Part shown: piece by piece, positions 57,401 through 63,200 of the stretch
Numbering within the stretch: position 1 is the first letter of the stretch
Layout: each line of letters starts with the position of its first letter
Assembly (NCBI GenBank): GCA_965243415.1
Contig: OZ251549.1
Location: 1,302,001-1,366,000 of the forward strand
DNA from: G965204755 sp965243415
GTDB taxonomy: Bacteria; Acidobacteriota; Vicinamibacteria; Marinacidobacterales; Marinacidobacteraceae
Length of the DNA: 64,000 nucleotides
Direction of reading: 5' to 3'
Program-made: the position numbers and the translations under genes
The notes under the pieces: model-generated
What the model was told of the DNA's origin: nothing
The model's database searches: none
What the model saw: the letters and a program-made list of their open reading frames with translations, nothing else

Positions 57401-58198
57401 GGCCGGGGTTCCGCCACCCTCACCCGCTCGGTCTCCCCGGCGGCGGAGGAGGCGAACCTGAACCTGATGGTGGGCCTCGCCGGCCTGCGCCGGGCGCTGG
57501 GAACCGCCGGGGGCGCGAGTCTGGCGCTCCGGGCGGACCTCGGCGGCTCGCGGGTCGCCGCCGCGGACGGCGCCCTGCTCAGTGACTTGGCGGCGACCGT
57601 GTACCGCGGCCGGCTGGGCCTGGAGGTCGCCACCCGCCTGGGCCCGGCCATCCCCTTCCTGGAGTTCGGCGGCCGCTACGACGGCGGCGCCGGCCCCACC
57701 GGCGCCGGCCTGGAAGTCGCCGGCGGCCTCCGGGTCAACGACGAACGCGGCCGCCTCGGCCTGGAGGCCCGGGGCCGGGTGCTCGCCCTCCACACCGCCT
57801 CCGGCTACCGGGAGCAGGGGGTCTCGCTCACCGCCCGGTTCACCCCGAAGGGCGGCGACCGGGGCCTGATGATGGAAGTCCGCCCGACCTGGGGCGCCCC
57901 GGCGAACGGCGCCCACACCTTCTGGCAGGACAGCGGCGGCGGCCTCGACGAACTGGGCGCGGCCGCCGGGAACGAAGGCGGCGCGATGGCCGCCCGCGTC
58001 AGTTACGGACTGGGCCTCCTCACCCCGTTCACCGAGGTCACCTGGACCGACGCGCTCTCCCGGATGATCCGCGCCGGCCTCCGCGTCGGCCGCTACGGCC
58101 GGTCCATAGATGTGGAATTGGCCGGCGGCCGTCAGCAGCGCCCGGACAGCGGCGCCGACTACCGCTTCGACCTCTACGGCCGCCTCCGCCTCCCGTAA
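42485..58198 (+). CDS. Second giant Calx-beta surface protein, paralogue of the first
   Basis: About 5,237 residues from a TTG at 42485. No in-frame ATG is available before the signal peptide, so the exact start is uncertain. The hydrophobic signal segment GWTPLLFALVFGWAGDAAGQS lies near residues 72-92, giving an unusually long, Arg/Pro-rich n-region. Then come about 24 A-type Calx-beta modules and about 13 B-type modules (hand count), clearly diverged from one another. A Gly/Glu linker near residue 4,262 leads to a last module, two putative-Ig domains (about 4,392-4,575), an Ig-like domain, a BIG2-like domain (about 4,700-4,785) and a barrel (about 4,785-5,237). The C-terminal 800 residues closely resemble those of the first giant (shared GPRWTVW, GDLQSFSG, RFTP and LRVGRYG segments), so the genes arose by duplication. 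Predicted outer-membrane anchored, Ca2+-dependent adhesin or filament. Confidence 0.85.
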   Translation: MRLLPAVPPRNRPAARPTPTPTASGRSPRRRSRGRGRGGVAVSAAGPRLRRPARPRSSPGVALARAARRFRSGWTPLLFALVFGWAGDAAGQSRTITIDSPTVAEGNPVAPDPDKPDQVEATVDLVFTLTLSSASPEGKETVRYRDAGTGTATAEKDYIEIETGTEANKDVNYALAGWSASETTTTITITVRSDDLDEANETIVLNFSDPNGATLAVTTATGTITDDDPTPAVTLSLGNSSIAESGSTASTNVTAGLDNRSSVDTTVTVAAAAGTNADSADFSLSANKVLTIAAGQTTSTGTVTIAAVDNALDEEDKSVTVSGTASNTVGITQPANVTLTITDDDPEPSLSISSPSVTEGDSGSADLTFTVTLDAASGKEVTVEYADAGSGTATSGTDYTAIVAGTLTFAPGETTKDLTVAVAGDTDSETDETVAVRLGNPMHATIATSLGTGTIRDQDGPPTVTLALSAAEIPESGANNSATVTASLNRASTAVTTITVSATAGANADASNFSLTGSELTIAAGDLASTGAVTIAAVDDADDELDRKVVVSGVAANSDPEGVSGPASLTLTIVDDDGLPGLYVDSPEVAEGDSGSTAMDFTVTVSPAPSAAVSVDYADAGTGAATSGTDYTALTAGSLGFAAAETTKTITVSVLGDALDETDETVVLALSNAAGATLGASSAIGTIRDDDTSSSLSISSETVTEGTGPATDLTFTVSLSAVSARQVTVNYADAGSGTAASGQDYTAIPAGTLTFAPGDTTKTFTVSVTGDALDETSETVAVTLSGARGARIATATASGTITDDDDPPSLSLDSPTIAEGDSGSTNLDFTVSLSAVSGQEVTVDYAEGSGGTATSGTDYTAITAGTLTIAAGRARGTIRVVVTGDRTDEGSETIVLRLSSAGNATIANATGTGTVTDDDGAPRVTLALQRWSITESGSSLVTASLTHPSTEATTVTVAFAAGANTQTTHFATTGTTLTIAAGATASTGTVQIRGVDDSADNSNRSVVVSATATNSRGVLNPESVTLTIVDDDGLPKLTIDSPRVTEGDSGRTNLNFTVTLSPVSSSIVSASFSENGSGTATRGTDFDRLSPGSVTFAPNTPTQQITVAVRGDTAIEANETVVVQLRFPSGATFENAIGTGTIVDDEDQPTLSIDSPTVTEGDSGTTNLDFTVTLSAASHNSVHVDFGVAGGTAIERGSGATNPRTDFQLGDGSLNFAAGETTKTIRATVSGDTKDEPDETVVVTLRNPISAILADGRGVGTITDDDAPPTIGIGSPSVAEGDTGSTNLTFPVSLSAASGRTVTVRYEDEGSGTATSGTDYTALAAGSLTFAENETTNEVVVAVLGDELDEPHETVKVQLEGPSNATLATALGEGTITDDDPTPSLSIDSPTVPEGDSGSVNLTFTVTLSAASGQEVTVDYEDTGDGTATSATDYAALTAGTLTFAAGETSRTVTVSVTGDLDHERDETVEIELSDPANATLATATGAGTITDDETVPAVTLALSAAEIPENGGSATVTATLDASSSAETVITVSAAGGADTDHTDFTLSSARTLTIAAGDTASTGTVTISAQDDAADEANKIVRVTGAAANSVGVTDPEEVTLTIVDDDGQSGVYLDSPSVTEGDSGQTTLTFTVSVSPASAAQVTVDYADAGTGTATAGTDYSSLAGGTLTFAANETSRTVAVTVLGDTLSEDDETVRLTLGSPTGASVGVAAGVGTILDDDDPPTVSLGATSAGEGDVGSTNLIWTATLSAAAGRTITVAYADTGEGTATAGTDYAAVSGTLTFLPGATSATFGAPIFGDRRDEPNETVVMGLSDARGATIATANGTGTINDDDGQPTLAIDSPSVNEGDSGSTDLTFTVTLSAASDREVTVGYSDPGSGTATSGTDYTALAAGTLTFAAGETTRTITVSVTGDTTDEPNETVRVLLASAQNAAIVSGTGTGTILDDEDSPRVTLLLGSAAITEGGSTRVTATLSRVSTAATSITVSVSPTTAASLGSNATLTIAAGSTASSGIVEITGASDTTDNANRTVTVSGSATNTQGVTNPANVTLTVIDDDGSPKFTIDSPRILEGDSGARTLVYTVRLSPVSSQQTVVNFSETGAGTATRGTDYVRPTPGGLVFARNTPTKTVQVTISGDTTDEPNETVVVQLSNPQNATIETGTGTGTIVDDDATPKVSLALSRSRVGESGATNSTTVTATLDRASAQATTITVSAAPGTNADASDFTLSAGPTLTIAAGSTTGTGTVTVTAAPDALDEPDQQVTISATAQNAMGVVAPAPVSLTITDDDAPPSLSLASTAVSEGDSGSRNLTWTVTLDAASGKQILVDYSDAGSGTATSGADYTALAAGTLTFAPGDRTGTFTVAVTGDSTDEPDETITVRLTNARNAGIAVGTESGTIRDDDDTPAAALVLTPASIAESGTMNASTVTATLDRPSSEDTTITVSATAGANAAAGDFRLSANRDLTIAAGNTASTGTVTITAVDNTTDDADKSVSVTGAAANALGVTAPTAKTLTITDDDASPSLSIDSPSAVTEGDSGTVDLTFTVTLSAASTQSVTVDYADAGTGSATGGTDYEALSSGTLTFAAGDTSKQITVTVNGDTTDEPSETVAVRLSNPTRATIAAATGTGTITDDDDAPTVTLSLSRSSITESGTNNATTVTAGLDRPSSAATTITVSAAAGTNAVAADFSLSSTRTLTIAAGDTSSTGTVTVTANDNTEDEPDKTVTVSGNATNGQGIAGPAEVDLTITDDDPEPSLSIGAASATEGDSGTANLTFTVSLGAASGKQVTVEYTDAGTGSATSGTDYTALSDGALTFAAGTTSRTITVSVTGDTDDEGHETVQITLRNATNASIATATGTGTITDDDGPPTVSLVLTPGSIAESGASNSSTVTATLSHASIAATTVTVAAAAGTNAVAADFGITANRTLTIAAGNTSSTGTVTITAVDNTTDEPDKSVTVSGTAVNTQGVTNPADRTLTITDDDAPPTLSVDSPSANEGDTGSANLTFTVSLAAASGKQITVGWADAGSGSATSGTDYTALAGGTLTFAVGALSQTITVAVTGDTTDEPNETVAVALSSARNASISTTAGTGTGTITDDDAAPTVTLALSRGSVTESGTNNSTTVTASLDHPSSAATTITVAAAAGTNAVSGDFSLSANKVLTITAGGTTSTGTVTITAVDNSTDEDDKSITVSGTATNSQGITQPSNRTLTITDDDGPPSLSLDSPSVDEGDSGTANLTFTATLSAASDKQVTVNYAEGSGGTATAGTDYTALTGGTLTFAAGDLSEQFTVSVTGDTTDEPNETVVVTLAGAMNATIGAMSGTGTGTITDDDAAPTVTLALSPDSIAESGASNASTVTASLDHPSSEATSITVSATAGTNAEAGDFALSSNAVLTIAAGDTTSTGTVTVTAVDDTTDEDDKSVTVSGSATNSQGITQPSNRTLTITDDDDAPTLSIEAPSAVSEGDSGSTNLTFTVRLSAASGKQVTVDYEDAGSGTATSGTDYTAITTTKLTFAAGDTSRTFTVSVTGDTTDEPDETVAVELSGAMNAGISASAGTGTGTITDDDDAPTVTLSLTPTSIAESGTSNESTVTATLDHPSSEDTAITVAAAAGTGAEAADFSLSANKALTIAAGNTTSTGAVTVTAVDNSTDEADKSVTVSATATNSQGITNPDDATLTITDDDAPASLSIADPSAVAEGDSGSVSLTFTVTLNPASGKEVTVEYADSGDGTATSGTDYTALTGGTLTFAAGDTSKTVTVSVTGDTTDEPDETIEVELSNAGNAVLGTATGTGTITDDDDAPKVTLSLSPDSIAESGSSNESTVTATLDRPSSEDTTITVAAAAGTNAVTADFSLSSNPVLTVSAGDTSSTGTVTITANDNTADEDDKSVTVSGSATNSQGITDPDDATLTITDDDLPPSLAVDSPSVTEGDSGSVNLTWTVTLSAASDKTIEVEYTEGGGSAAAGADYTALADGTLTFNAGDLSETVTVSVTGDTTDEPNETVVVTLRNPTNATIGAATGTGQITDDDGEPSLAIAAATVAEGDSGTTNLTWTVTLTPASGKQVTVAYADAGSGTATGGTDYTALADGTLTFAVGDTSQTIAVPVRGDRSDEPNETVVVELSGAQNATIGTASGTGTITDDDGEPALAIDSPSAPEGTGTPGTLTFTVTVSPVSGKEVTVGYADTGTGTATAGDDYTAPAAGTLTFAPGTGSRTIPVALLADGDIEPAETVVLQLSGPTNATIGTGTGTGRITDDDTPTPSGGGGGEEETETPRLSIDSPTVTESDSGSVSLVYTVSLNPAASSRVSVSYSVTSGTAAAGADFTVLQAGTLIFRAGETSKTIEVTVLPDDAPEEDETIVVQLSDARGAGIATGTGIGTIRDDDRPDDEADLRFVSSITPRTWREDTPIRPLLLPEAVGGTAPLTYALSPAPPPGLTLDLPRRTLSGTPTAPFARREYRWTATDAADRSATLTFTITVRPDLKPSFPFAAGPDLRYRVGRALPPETLPAAEGGDGALTYALTPALPPGLSFAPATRTLSGTPTAASERAGYTLTATDEDGDAAALPFAITVRAATTLDLLRIASRPANGDTYFHGEAIEVEAVFSDPVTVPGAAALALTVGDRTRTAPLAGTNGATLRFRYRVRATDRDPDGVSVAANALTLGVPGGPVGPLGIDASHPPLPDRPGHRVDGAPQAVGTLPALTLTLGGAPARVEIGEAFHAAFRHAVRSSAPEVATVALAEEAAAPAVLVTAVAEGRANITVTGSNAGGAAEQQFEVTVVTARAEREVVEHALAGLGRSLLSGASSVVGRRLRSGGGGRSVASPPGEGGESREEDGHEVTFTGLPTDDRLRLEESLRTARSFSLSARRAGGPRWTVWASGDLQSFSGETPSGEANTFTGRPLTSWLGVDVAGGGVLAGLSVARTAGDADYAFADPAAGVSGTGRLETELFQVHPYFRWSPGPRTTVWGHGGFGRGSATLTRSVSPAAEEANLNLMVGLAGLRRALGTAGGASLALRADLGGSRVAAADGALLSDLAATVYRGRLGLEVATRLGPAIPFLEFGGRYDGGAGPTGAGLEVAGGLRVNDERGRLGLEARGRVLALHTASGYREQGVSLTARFTPKGGDRGLMMEVRPTWGAPANGAHTFWQDSGGGLDELGAAAGNEGGAMAARVSYGLGLLTPFTEVTWTDALSRMIRAGLRVGRYGRSIDVELAGGRQQRPDSGADYRFDLYGRLRLP

Positions 58199-58255
58199 CC
58201 CCGGCGAACCCGCCCGCCCGCCCGGCGGTGTCCCGGGTGTCGAGAGGGCGGGGCG

Positions 58256-59072
58256 GCTATGCTCCGGGGCGGCGCGCGCGACGACGGTGAAATTCTCCCG
58301 CCCGTGGCCGGTCCCTCGCGGGACAGCGGCGATATGTGGGGTTGCCGGCACTCGCCGGATGGGAGGCCCCACCGCGCGCCACCGGCTCGTTCGGGATCAC
58401 CGTGCGCGTCGCGAGACTCCTGCGCGGCTACGCTACGGACCGGCGCGCGTGACCCGGTGAAAATCCGCCTGCCGTAGCCCGCTCCCGTCGGGGGCGAGAG
58501 TGCCAGGTGGGCCAGGCGCGGTTGTCTGCCGGCCTCGGCCGGAAGGCGGGCCCCACCGCGCGCCACCGGGTCGTCGGGGATCACCGGCAACCGTTGCGAA
58601 CGCCGGGAGGTGCTACGCAGCCGGATGGCGCAGGTGACGCGGAGAAAATCGCCCGGCCGTAGCCGGCCCCTCGGAGTCGAGCAGTTCCAGGTGGGGTTGC
58701 CGGCTTCATCCGGATGGGAGGCCCCACCCTGCCGCCCGGGGTCAACCGGCAGGCGTCGCGAACGCCGGGAGGTGCTACGCTGCCGGATGGCGCACGCGAC
58801 GCGGTGAAATTCTCCCGGCCGTAGCCGACCCTTCGGGGTCGAGCAGTTCCATGTGGGGTTGCCGGCACTTGCCGGATGGGAGGCCCCACCGTGCGCCGCC
58901 GGGTCGTCGGGGATCACGGTGCGCAGCGGGAGACCCCGGGCGGTGCTACGCTACGGACCGGCGCGCGTGACACGGTGAGAATCCGCCTGCCGTAGCCCGC
59001 TCCCGTCGGGGGCGAGAGTGCCATGTGGGGTTGCCGGTTCGACCGGAAGGCGGGCCCCACCGCGCGCCACCT
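58256..59072 (+). repeat. Five tandem structured elements (about 160-185 bp)
   Basis: Units begin at GCTAYGC near 58256, 58427, 58612, 58774 and 58945. Each has, in order: a GGTGAAA/GGTGAGA box; a C-rich box; a hairpin (GTCCC-TCGC-GGGAC in unit 1, GCTCCC-GTC-GGGGGC in units 2 and 5, CGACCC-TTCG-GGGTCG in unit 4, imperfect in unit 3); GTGGGG; a CCGG/CCGG pair; a G-rich box; and CCCCAC. Units 1, 3 and 4 form one subfamily, 2 and 5 another, with compensating changes. Unit 2 has an extra insertion after GTGGG. No gene is supported here, though the minus strand encodes recurring GPPIR-type peptides by chance. Could be a structured RNA array or small palindromic repeats. Confidence 0.85.
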
Positions 59073-59705
59073 CTACTCCGGCGGTCGGCTCTCCTTTCGA
59101 CGCGCCGCGACCCGATCGCGTGGTTTGGCGCCATGGAAGGTCGCCAGGTACAACTCGTTGTTCGGCGCCTGCTTCACGACCGCCCGAAAGAGTCCTTCGG
59201 CGTCGAACTCACCGAAGAAGACGAGTCGACGTTCGTCCTGCACGAGCATCTCGCCGTTCGCGATCAGGTCGGCGAGCCAGCGGTAGTGCCTCACCCCGAG
59301 GTCTCCGTGATCGATGACCTGCTTGACGGCGGTCTCCGGTGACAGCCGCACCAGCCCCGCCGACCTCGTTTCCGCTCCCGGGGGCAGTTCCAGCGCGCCG
59401 CGCCTCCGGCTGTCCAGCAGGGCGATCGGGACCTGTCCGAGTCGGCTCCGGACAGCCTGGTCCTCGATCTTCACGCTGGTGACTCGCCCGACGGTCGCCG
59501 GGAAGGCTCGGCGGCGGTAGGCGGTCACCTCGGCCAGGAAGTCGGGCAGGGTCGGGCTGTCGAGGAGGGAGCGGAGCGCGGCTTCGGCGGCCTCGACCCC
59601 GGCGCCGGCGATCTCCCGCTCGAGGCGCTCCACCAGCCGAGTCCCCCGGCCCTCCCCGGCCTCCTCCCCGCCCGGGCCGCGTCCGAAGTCGCCGGGATCG
59701 CCCAT
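59073..59705 (-). CDS. PBECR-like (barnase/EndoU/ColE5/RelE-type) domain protein
   Basis: A 210-residue protein from the ATG at 59705. Its C-terminal half, VRLSPETAVKQVIDHGDLGV, then YRWLADLIANGEMLVQDE, RRLVFFG, LFRAVVKQ and NELYLATFH, resembles the PBECR group of phage-associated RNase-like domains as I remember them. These occur in Mu gpF-like head proteins and polymorphic toxins. The N-terminal half (about 1-85) is helical, with no recognised domain. No signal peptide. A GGAGG sits only 2 bases before the ATG, closer than ideal, so the start is uncertain. No phage genes or immunity gene are adjacent. Its stop codon abuts the structured repeat array, and it diverges from the TonB receptor. 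Confidence 0.55.
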   Translation of the reverse strand: MGDPGDFGRGPGGEEAGEGRGTRLVERLEREIAGAGVEAAEAALRSLLDSPTLPDFLAEVTAYRRRAFPATVGRVTSVKIEDQAVRSRLGQVPIALLDSRRRGALELPPGAETRSAGLVRLSPETAVKQVIDHGDLGVRHYRWLADLIANGEMLVQDERRLVFFGEFDAEGLFRAVVKQAPNNELYLATFHGAKPRDRVAARRKESRPPE

Positions 59706-60232
59706 GACCTCCGTACTGGACGGATCGGGGCGAATTCCTGCCCACCTCGGCGCCCGATTTCGGAAAAGTCGTCTCGCCGACCCTGACGACTGCCCCGCCC
59801 GACAGCGAGAGAAGCCCGCCGACCGCGAAGAAGGCCCGCCGGCAGCGAAAGAAGCCCGCCGGCGGCGAAAGAAGCCCGCCGGCGGCGAAAGAAGCCCGCG
59901 GGCGGCGAAGAGGGCCCCCGACCGCGAACGGGGCCGGGGCCCGTCGGTTCTCCGGGGCCGCCCCCACCCGGAAGTCGCCGTGCGAGCCGCCGCCCCGCCG
60001 CCGGCGCTCGGTTCCCCGCGCTGCCGCCGGTTCGCCGCCGGTTCGCCGCCCCTTCTCCGAACCGTTTCGGGAGCGTCGCCGCGAATTCGTGGAATTCTCC
60101 CCCTCCCGCATCCAAGATTCCCGCCGACCGGGCGGCGCCGCCGCCTCCCCCGTTCCCGTCCGCGTTTCCTCACGGTCGGGACTGCCGGCCCCGGCAGCCC
60201 GTCCCGCCGCTCCCGGAGACCCTCCCCCGAAC
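59706..60232. other. Intergenic region with 20-bp repeats
   Basis: No recognisable gene. It contains the short tandem array at 59801-59940, then GC-rich sequence up to the TonB receptor. The receptor frame is open back to a GTG at 60089, but those 48 residues are low-complexity. Confidence 0.4.
59801..59940. repeat. 20-bp tandem repeat, about 6-7 copies
   Basis: Degenerate copies of GGCGGCGAAAGAAGCCCGCC at a 20-bp period, best conserved at 59841-59900. Located between the divergent PBECR-like and TonB receptor genes. A 20-bp period is not a multiple of three, which argues against protein-level selection. Confidence 0.8.
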
Positions 60233-63200
60233 ATGCTGCCCCTGCTCTTCCGCCACTTTCGCCTCCTCCGCCTACGTCGTCCTCCCGCCGGCGGAGCGCC
60301 CCCGACCCCCGGCGCTGCGCGGCCCGCCCGCCCGACCCTGGTTCTCGCCGCCGCCCTGACCGCGCCCGCGATCGTCTTCGCTGCCGCCGTCGCCCCCACG
60401 CCCGCCGCCGGGCAGTCGCTCTCCACCGTCCAGGGCTTCGTGACCGACGAGACCGGCGCCGCGCTCCCCGGAGCGTCCATCGAACTCACCGACGAAGCCC
60501 GGGGCCGGTCGCGCCGGGCGCTGACGAACGCCGCCGGTTTCTTCGCCGTCCGCTCGGTCCCCAGCGGCGACTACCGGCTCACCGCCTCCCTCCCCGGATT
60601 CCGCCCGCTGCGCCGGGAGAACCTGGAAGTGCTCGTCGGACAGATCCTCGACCTCGATCTCGAACTGACCCTCTCCTCGGTCGAAGAGACCGTCGTGGTG
60701 ACCGCCGCGCCGCTCCTCGAAGTGGGACGCGCCGGCGCCGCCGGGTATGTCGGGGAAGAGGAGATCACCTCGCTCCCGATCTCCGGGCGCGACTTCGTGC
60801 AGTTCGCCCTGCTCCAGCCCACGGTGAAGGTGGAACCGCAGCGCGGCGGCATCTCGCTGAGCGGCCAGCGCGGCATCAACTCCGGTCTCACCATAGACGG
60901 CGCCGACGCCAAGAGCGCCTTCTTCGGCTACGGCCGCGGCGGCGAAGCCACCGAGAACGGCGGCCTGGTGGTCGCCCAGGAATCGGTGCAGGAGTTCCAG
61001 GTGGTCACCAGCGGCTACTCCGTCGAAGCCGGGCGCTCCGGCGGCGGCTACCTCAATGTGGTGACCAGGAGCGGCGGCAACGACTTCTCCGGCTCCGGTT
61101 TCCTCTTCTTCCGCAACGACGACCTGGCGGCGCGCCTGCCGCAGTCCCCGCTCGACGCCGCCCGGGGCGTATCCGCCGCCGACGACCGTTACGAAGTGGA
61201 CGAGTTCCGCCGCTACAACTGGGGCGCCTCCCTCGGCGGCCCCATCGCCCGGGACCGCACCCATTTCTTCCTCTCCTACGACCAGACCGCCCGCCGCCAG
61301 CCCTTCCTCCGGGAGATCCGCGGCCGCGGCCACTACGACGCGGTGCTCGCCTCCTTCCCCGAACTGGTCACCGGGTTCACTCCCAACGCCGACGGCGCCG
61401 CGCTGGCCGACCCGGATCTCGGCCGCACCGCCACCGGCCGGTTCGTCCGCGAAACCGCGAACCTGATCCTCTTCGGCAAACTGAACCACGAGTGGAGCGA
61501 CGCCCATTCCCTCACCCTCCGCTACAACTTCACCGACTTCGACCGCTCCTCCGACTTCGTCGCCGAGGAATCGAAGAAACTGGAACGGACGCACGCCCTC
61601 GTCGCCTCGCTGGTTTCGCTGGTCGGCGAAACCGGCGTGAACGAGTTCCGCATCCAGTACGCCTACGACGACCTCGACCGGCTGGCGAACCTGCCCGCCG
61701 ACGCCCTCCAGGCCAACGTCCGCCTCTTCGCGCCGTCGCGCGGCACTTTCGGCAAGCCCTGGTGGCTGCCCATCTTCGTGGACGAACGGAAGTTCCAGGT
61801 AACGAACCGGTTCTCCCTCCTCCGGGGCAACCACGAGATCCGCCTGGGCTTCGACCTGAACGCCGACTTCCTGAGCGAGTACTTCGCCGGCAACGCCGAC
61901 GGCCGCTACGACTTCGACACCATCGCCGACTTCCGGGCGAACCGGGCCGCCCGGGCGCGCATCTTCTTCGGCGATGTGAGCAATCCCAACTTCGCCGTCC
62001 GCCAGCAGACGCTCGGCCTCTACCTCCAGGATTCCTGGACCCCGAACCGCAGACTCACGGTGAACTTCGGCGCCCGCTGGGACGGGACCTTCAACCCCTC
62101 CGGCATCGACCATGTCCTGCCGGAGGGCGAGAGCGCTCCCGACGATCTCGACAACTTCTCCCCGAGACTGGGTTTCGTCTTCTCCCTCGACGAGCGCAGC
62201 GTACTCCGGGGCGGCGCCGGCGTCTTCTACGCGCGCACGCCGACGCTCCTGTTCCACTCGGCGTTCACCGACACCGGCGTATATCCGCAGTACGGGAACG
62301 CGGTGGTCGCACCCGGGGACACCGGGTTCGTCCCGCTCGGCGGCTCCATAGACAACTCGAACCCGCCGGACGGGCTCACTCCGACCCTGAGTTACATCGC
62401 TTCGGACTTCGAGGATCCGCGGACGATCCGCGCCAACCTCGGCTACGAGCGGGAGATCACCGCGGATTTCGCGCTGTCCCTCGACCTGGTGTACGCCCGG
62501 GGCGATTCGCTCACCTCGAACCGGGACGCGAACGTGCCGGCCCCGGCGCGGGACGAGTACGGCCGCCCGGTCTATTCCGGCGAACGCAGCGATCCCCGGT
62601 ACGGCCCCATCCTGGTGCGGGCGCCGCTGGCCCGTTCCGACTACCGGGCGGCGACCATCTCGCTGCGCCACCGGTATGAACACGGCGTCCAGTTCCAGAC
62701 CCACTACACCTGGTCGAGCGACCGCTCGAACGACGACAACGAACGCGCCAGCGGCTCCCTCACGCTCACCGATCCCTTCGACCCGGACTACGACTGGGGG
62801 GTTTCCGCCCGGGACATTCCCCACCGGTTCGTGGCCAGCGGCCTCTTCGACCTGCCCTTCGGGTTCCGGGCGAGCGGCATCTTCACCGCGCAGTCCGGTT
62901 CGCCCTGGACCGCCCTGGATCCCCGGGTGGGCTACCACAACCACCCCGGTTTCGATGTGGGCCCGAACGACGCCCAGGCCCGGGCGGTGGTGGACGGCGC
63001 TCTGGTTCCGGTGAACGGGGAGCGGAACGCCGCCCGGATGAACCTCGACCTGCGCCTGACCCGGAGATTCCGCCTCGGCGGCGTCGAGATCGAAGCGCTG
63101 TTCGAGGTCTTCGATGTGCTGAACCGCAACACCTTCGCCGTGGACGACGCGAACCAGCAGGAGGTCTTCCGCGACGACGGCGTGACCCGGAACCCGGAGT

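Noticed and set aside
36920..58372. Antisense open frame of about 7,150 codons opposite both giants
   Set aside because: Same cause: it spans two genes and an intergenic region with the same low-complexity composition. The sense frames carry the conserved domains.
58174..58917. Minus-strand proteins with repeated GPPIR/PATPH peptides
   Set aside because: They translate the structured repeat units in changing frames. Unit lengths are not multiples of three throughout and no domain is seen.
60089..60232. Upstream GTG start for the TonB receptor
   Set aside because: Would add 48 low-complexity residues before the signal peptide. The ATG at 60233 is more plausible, though not proven.
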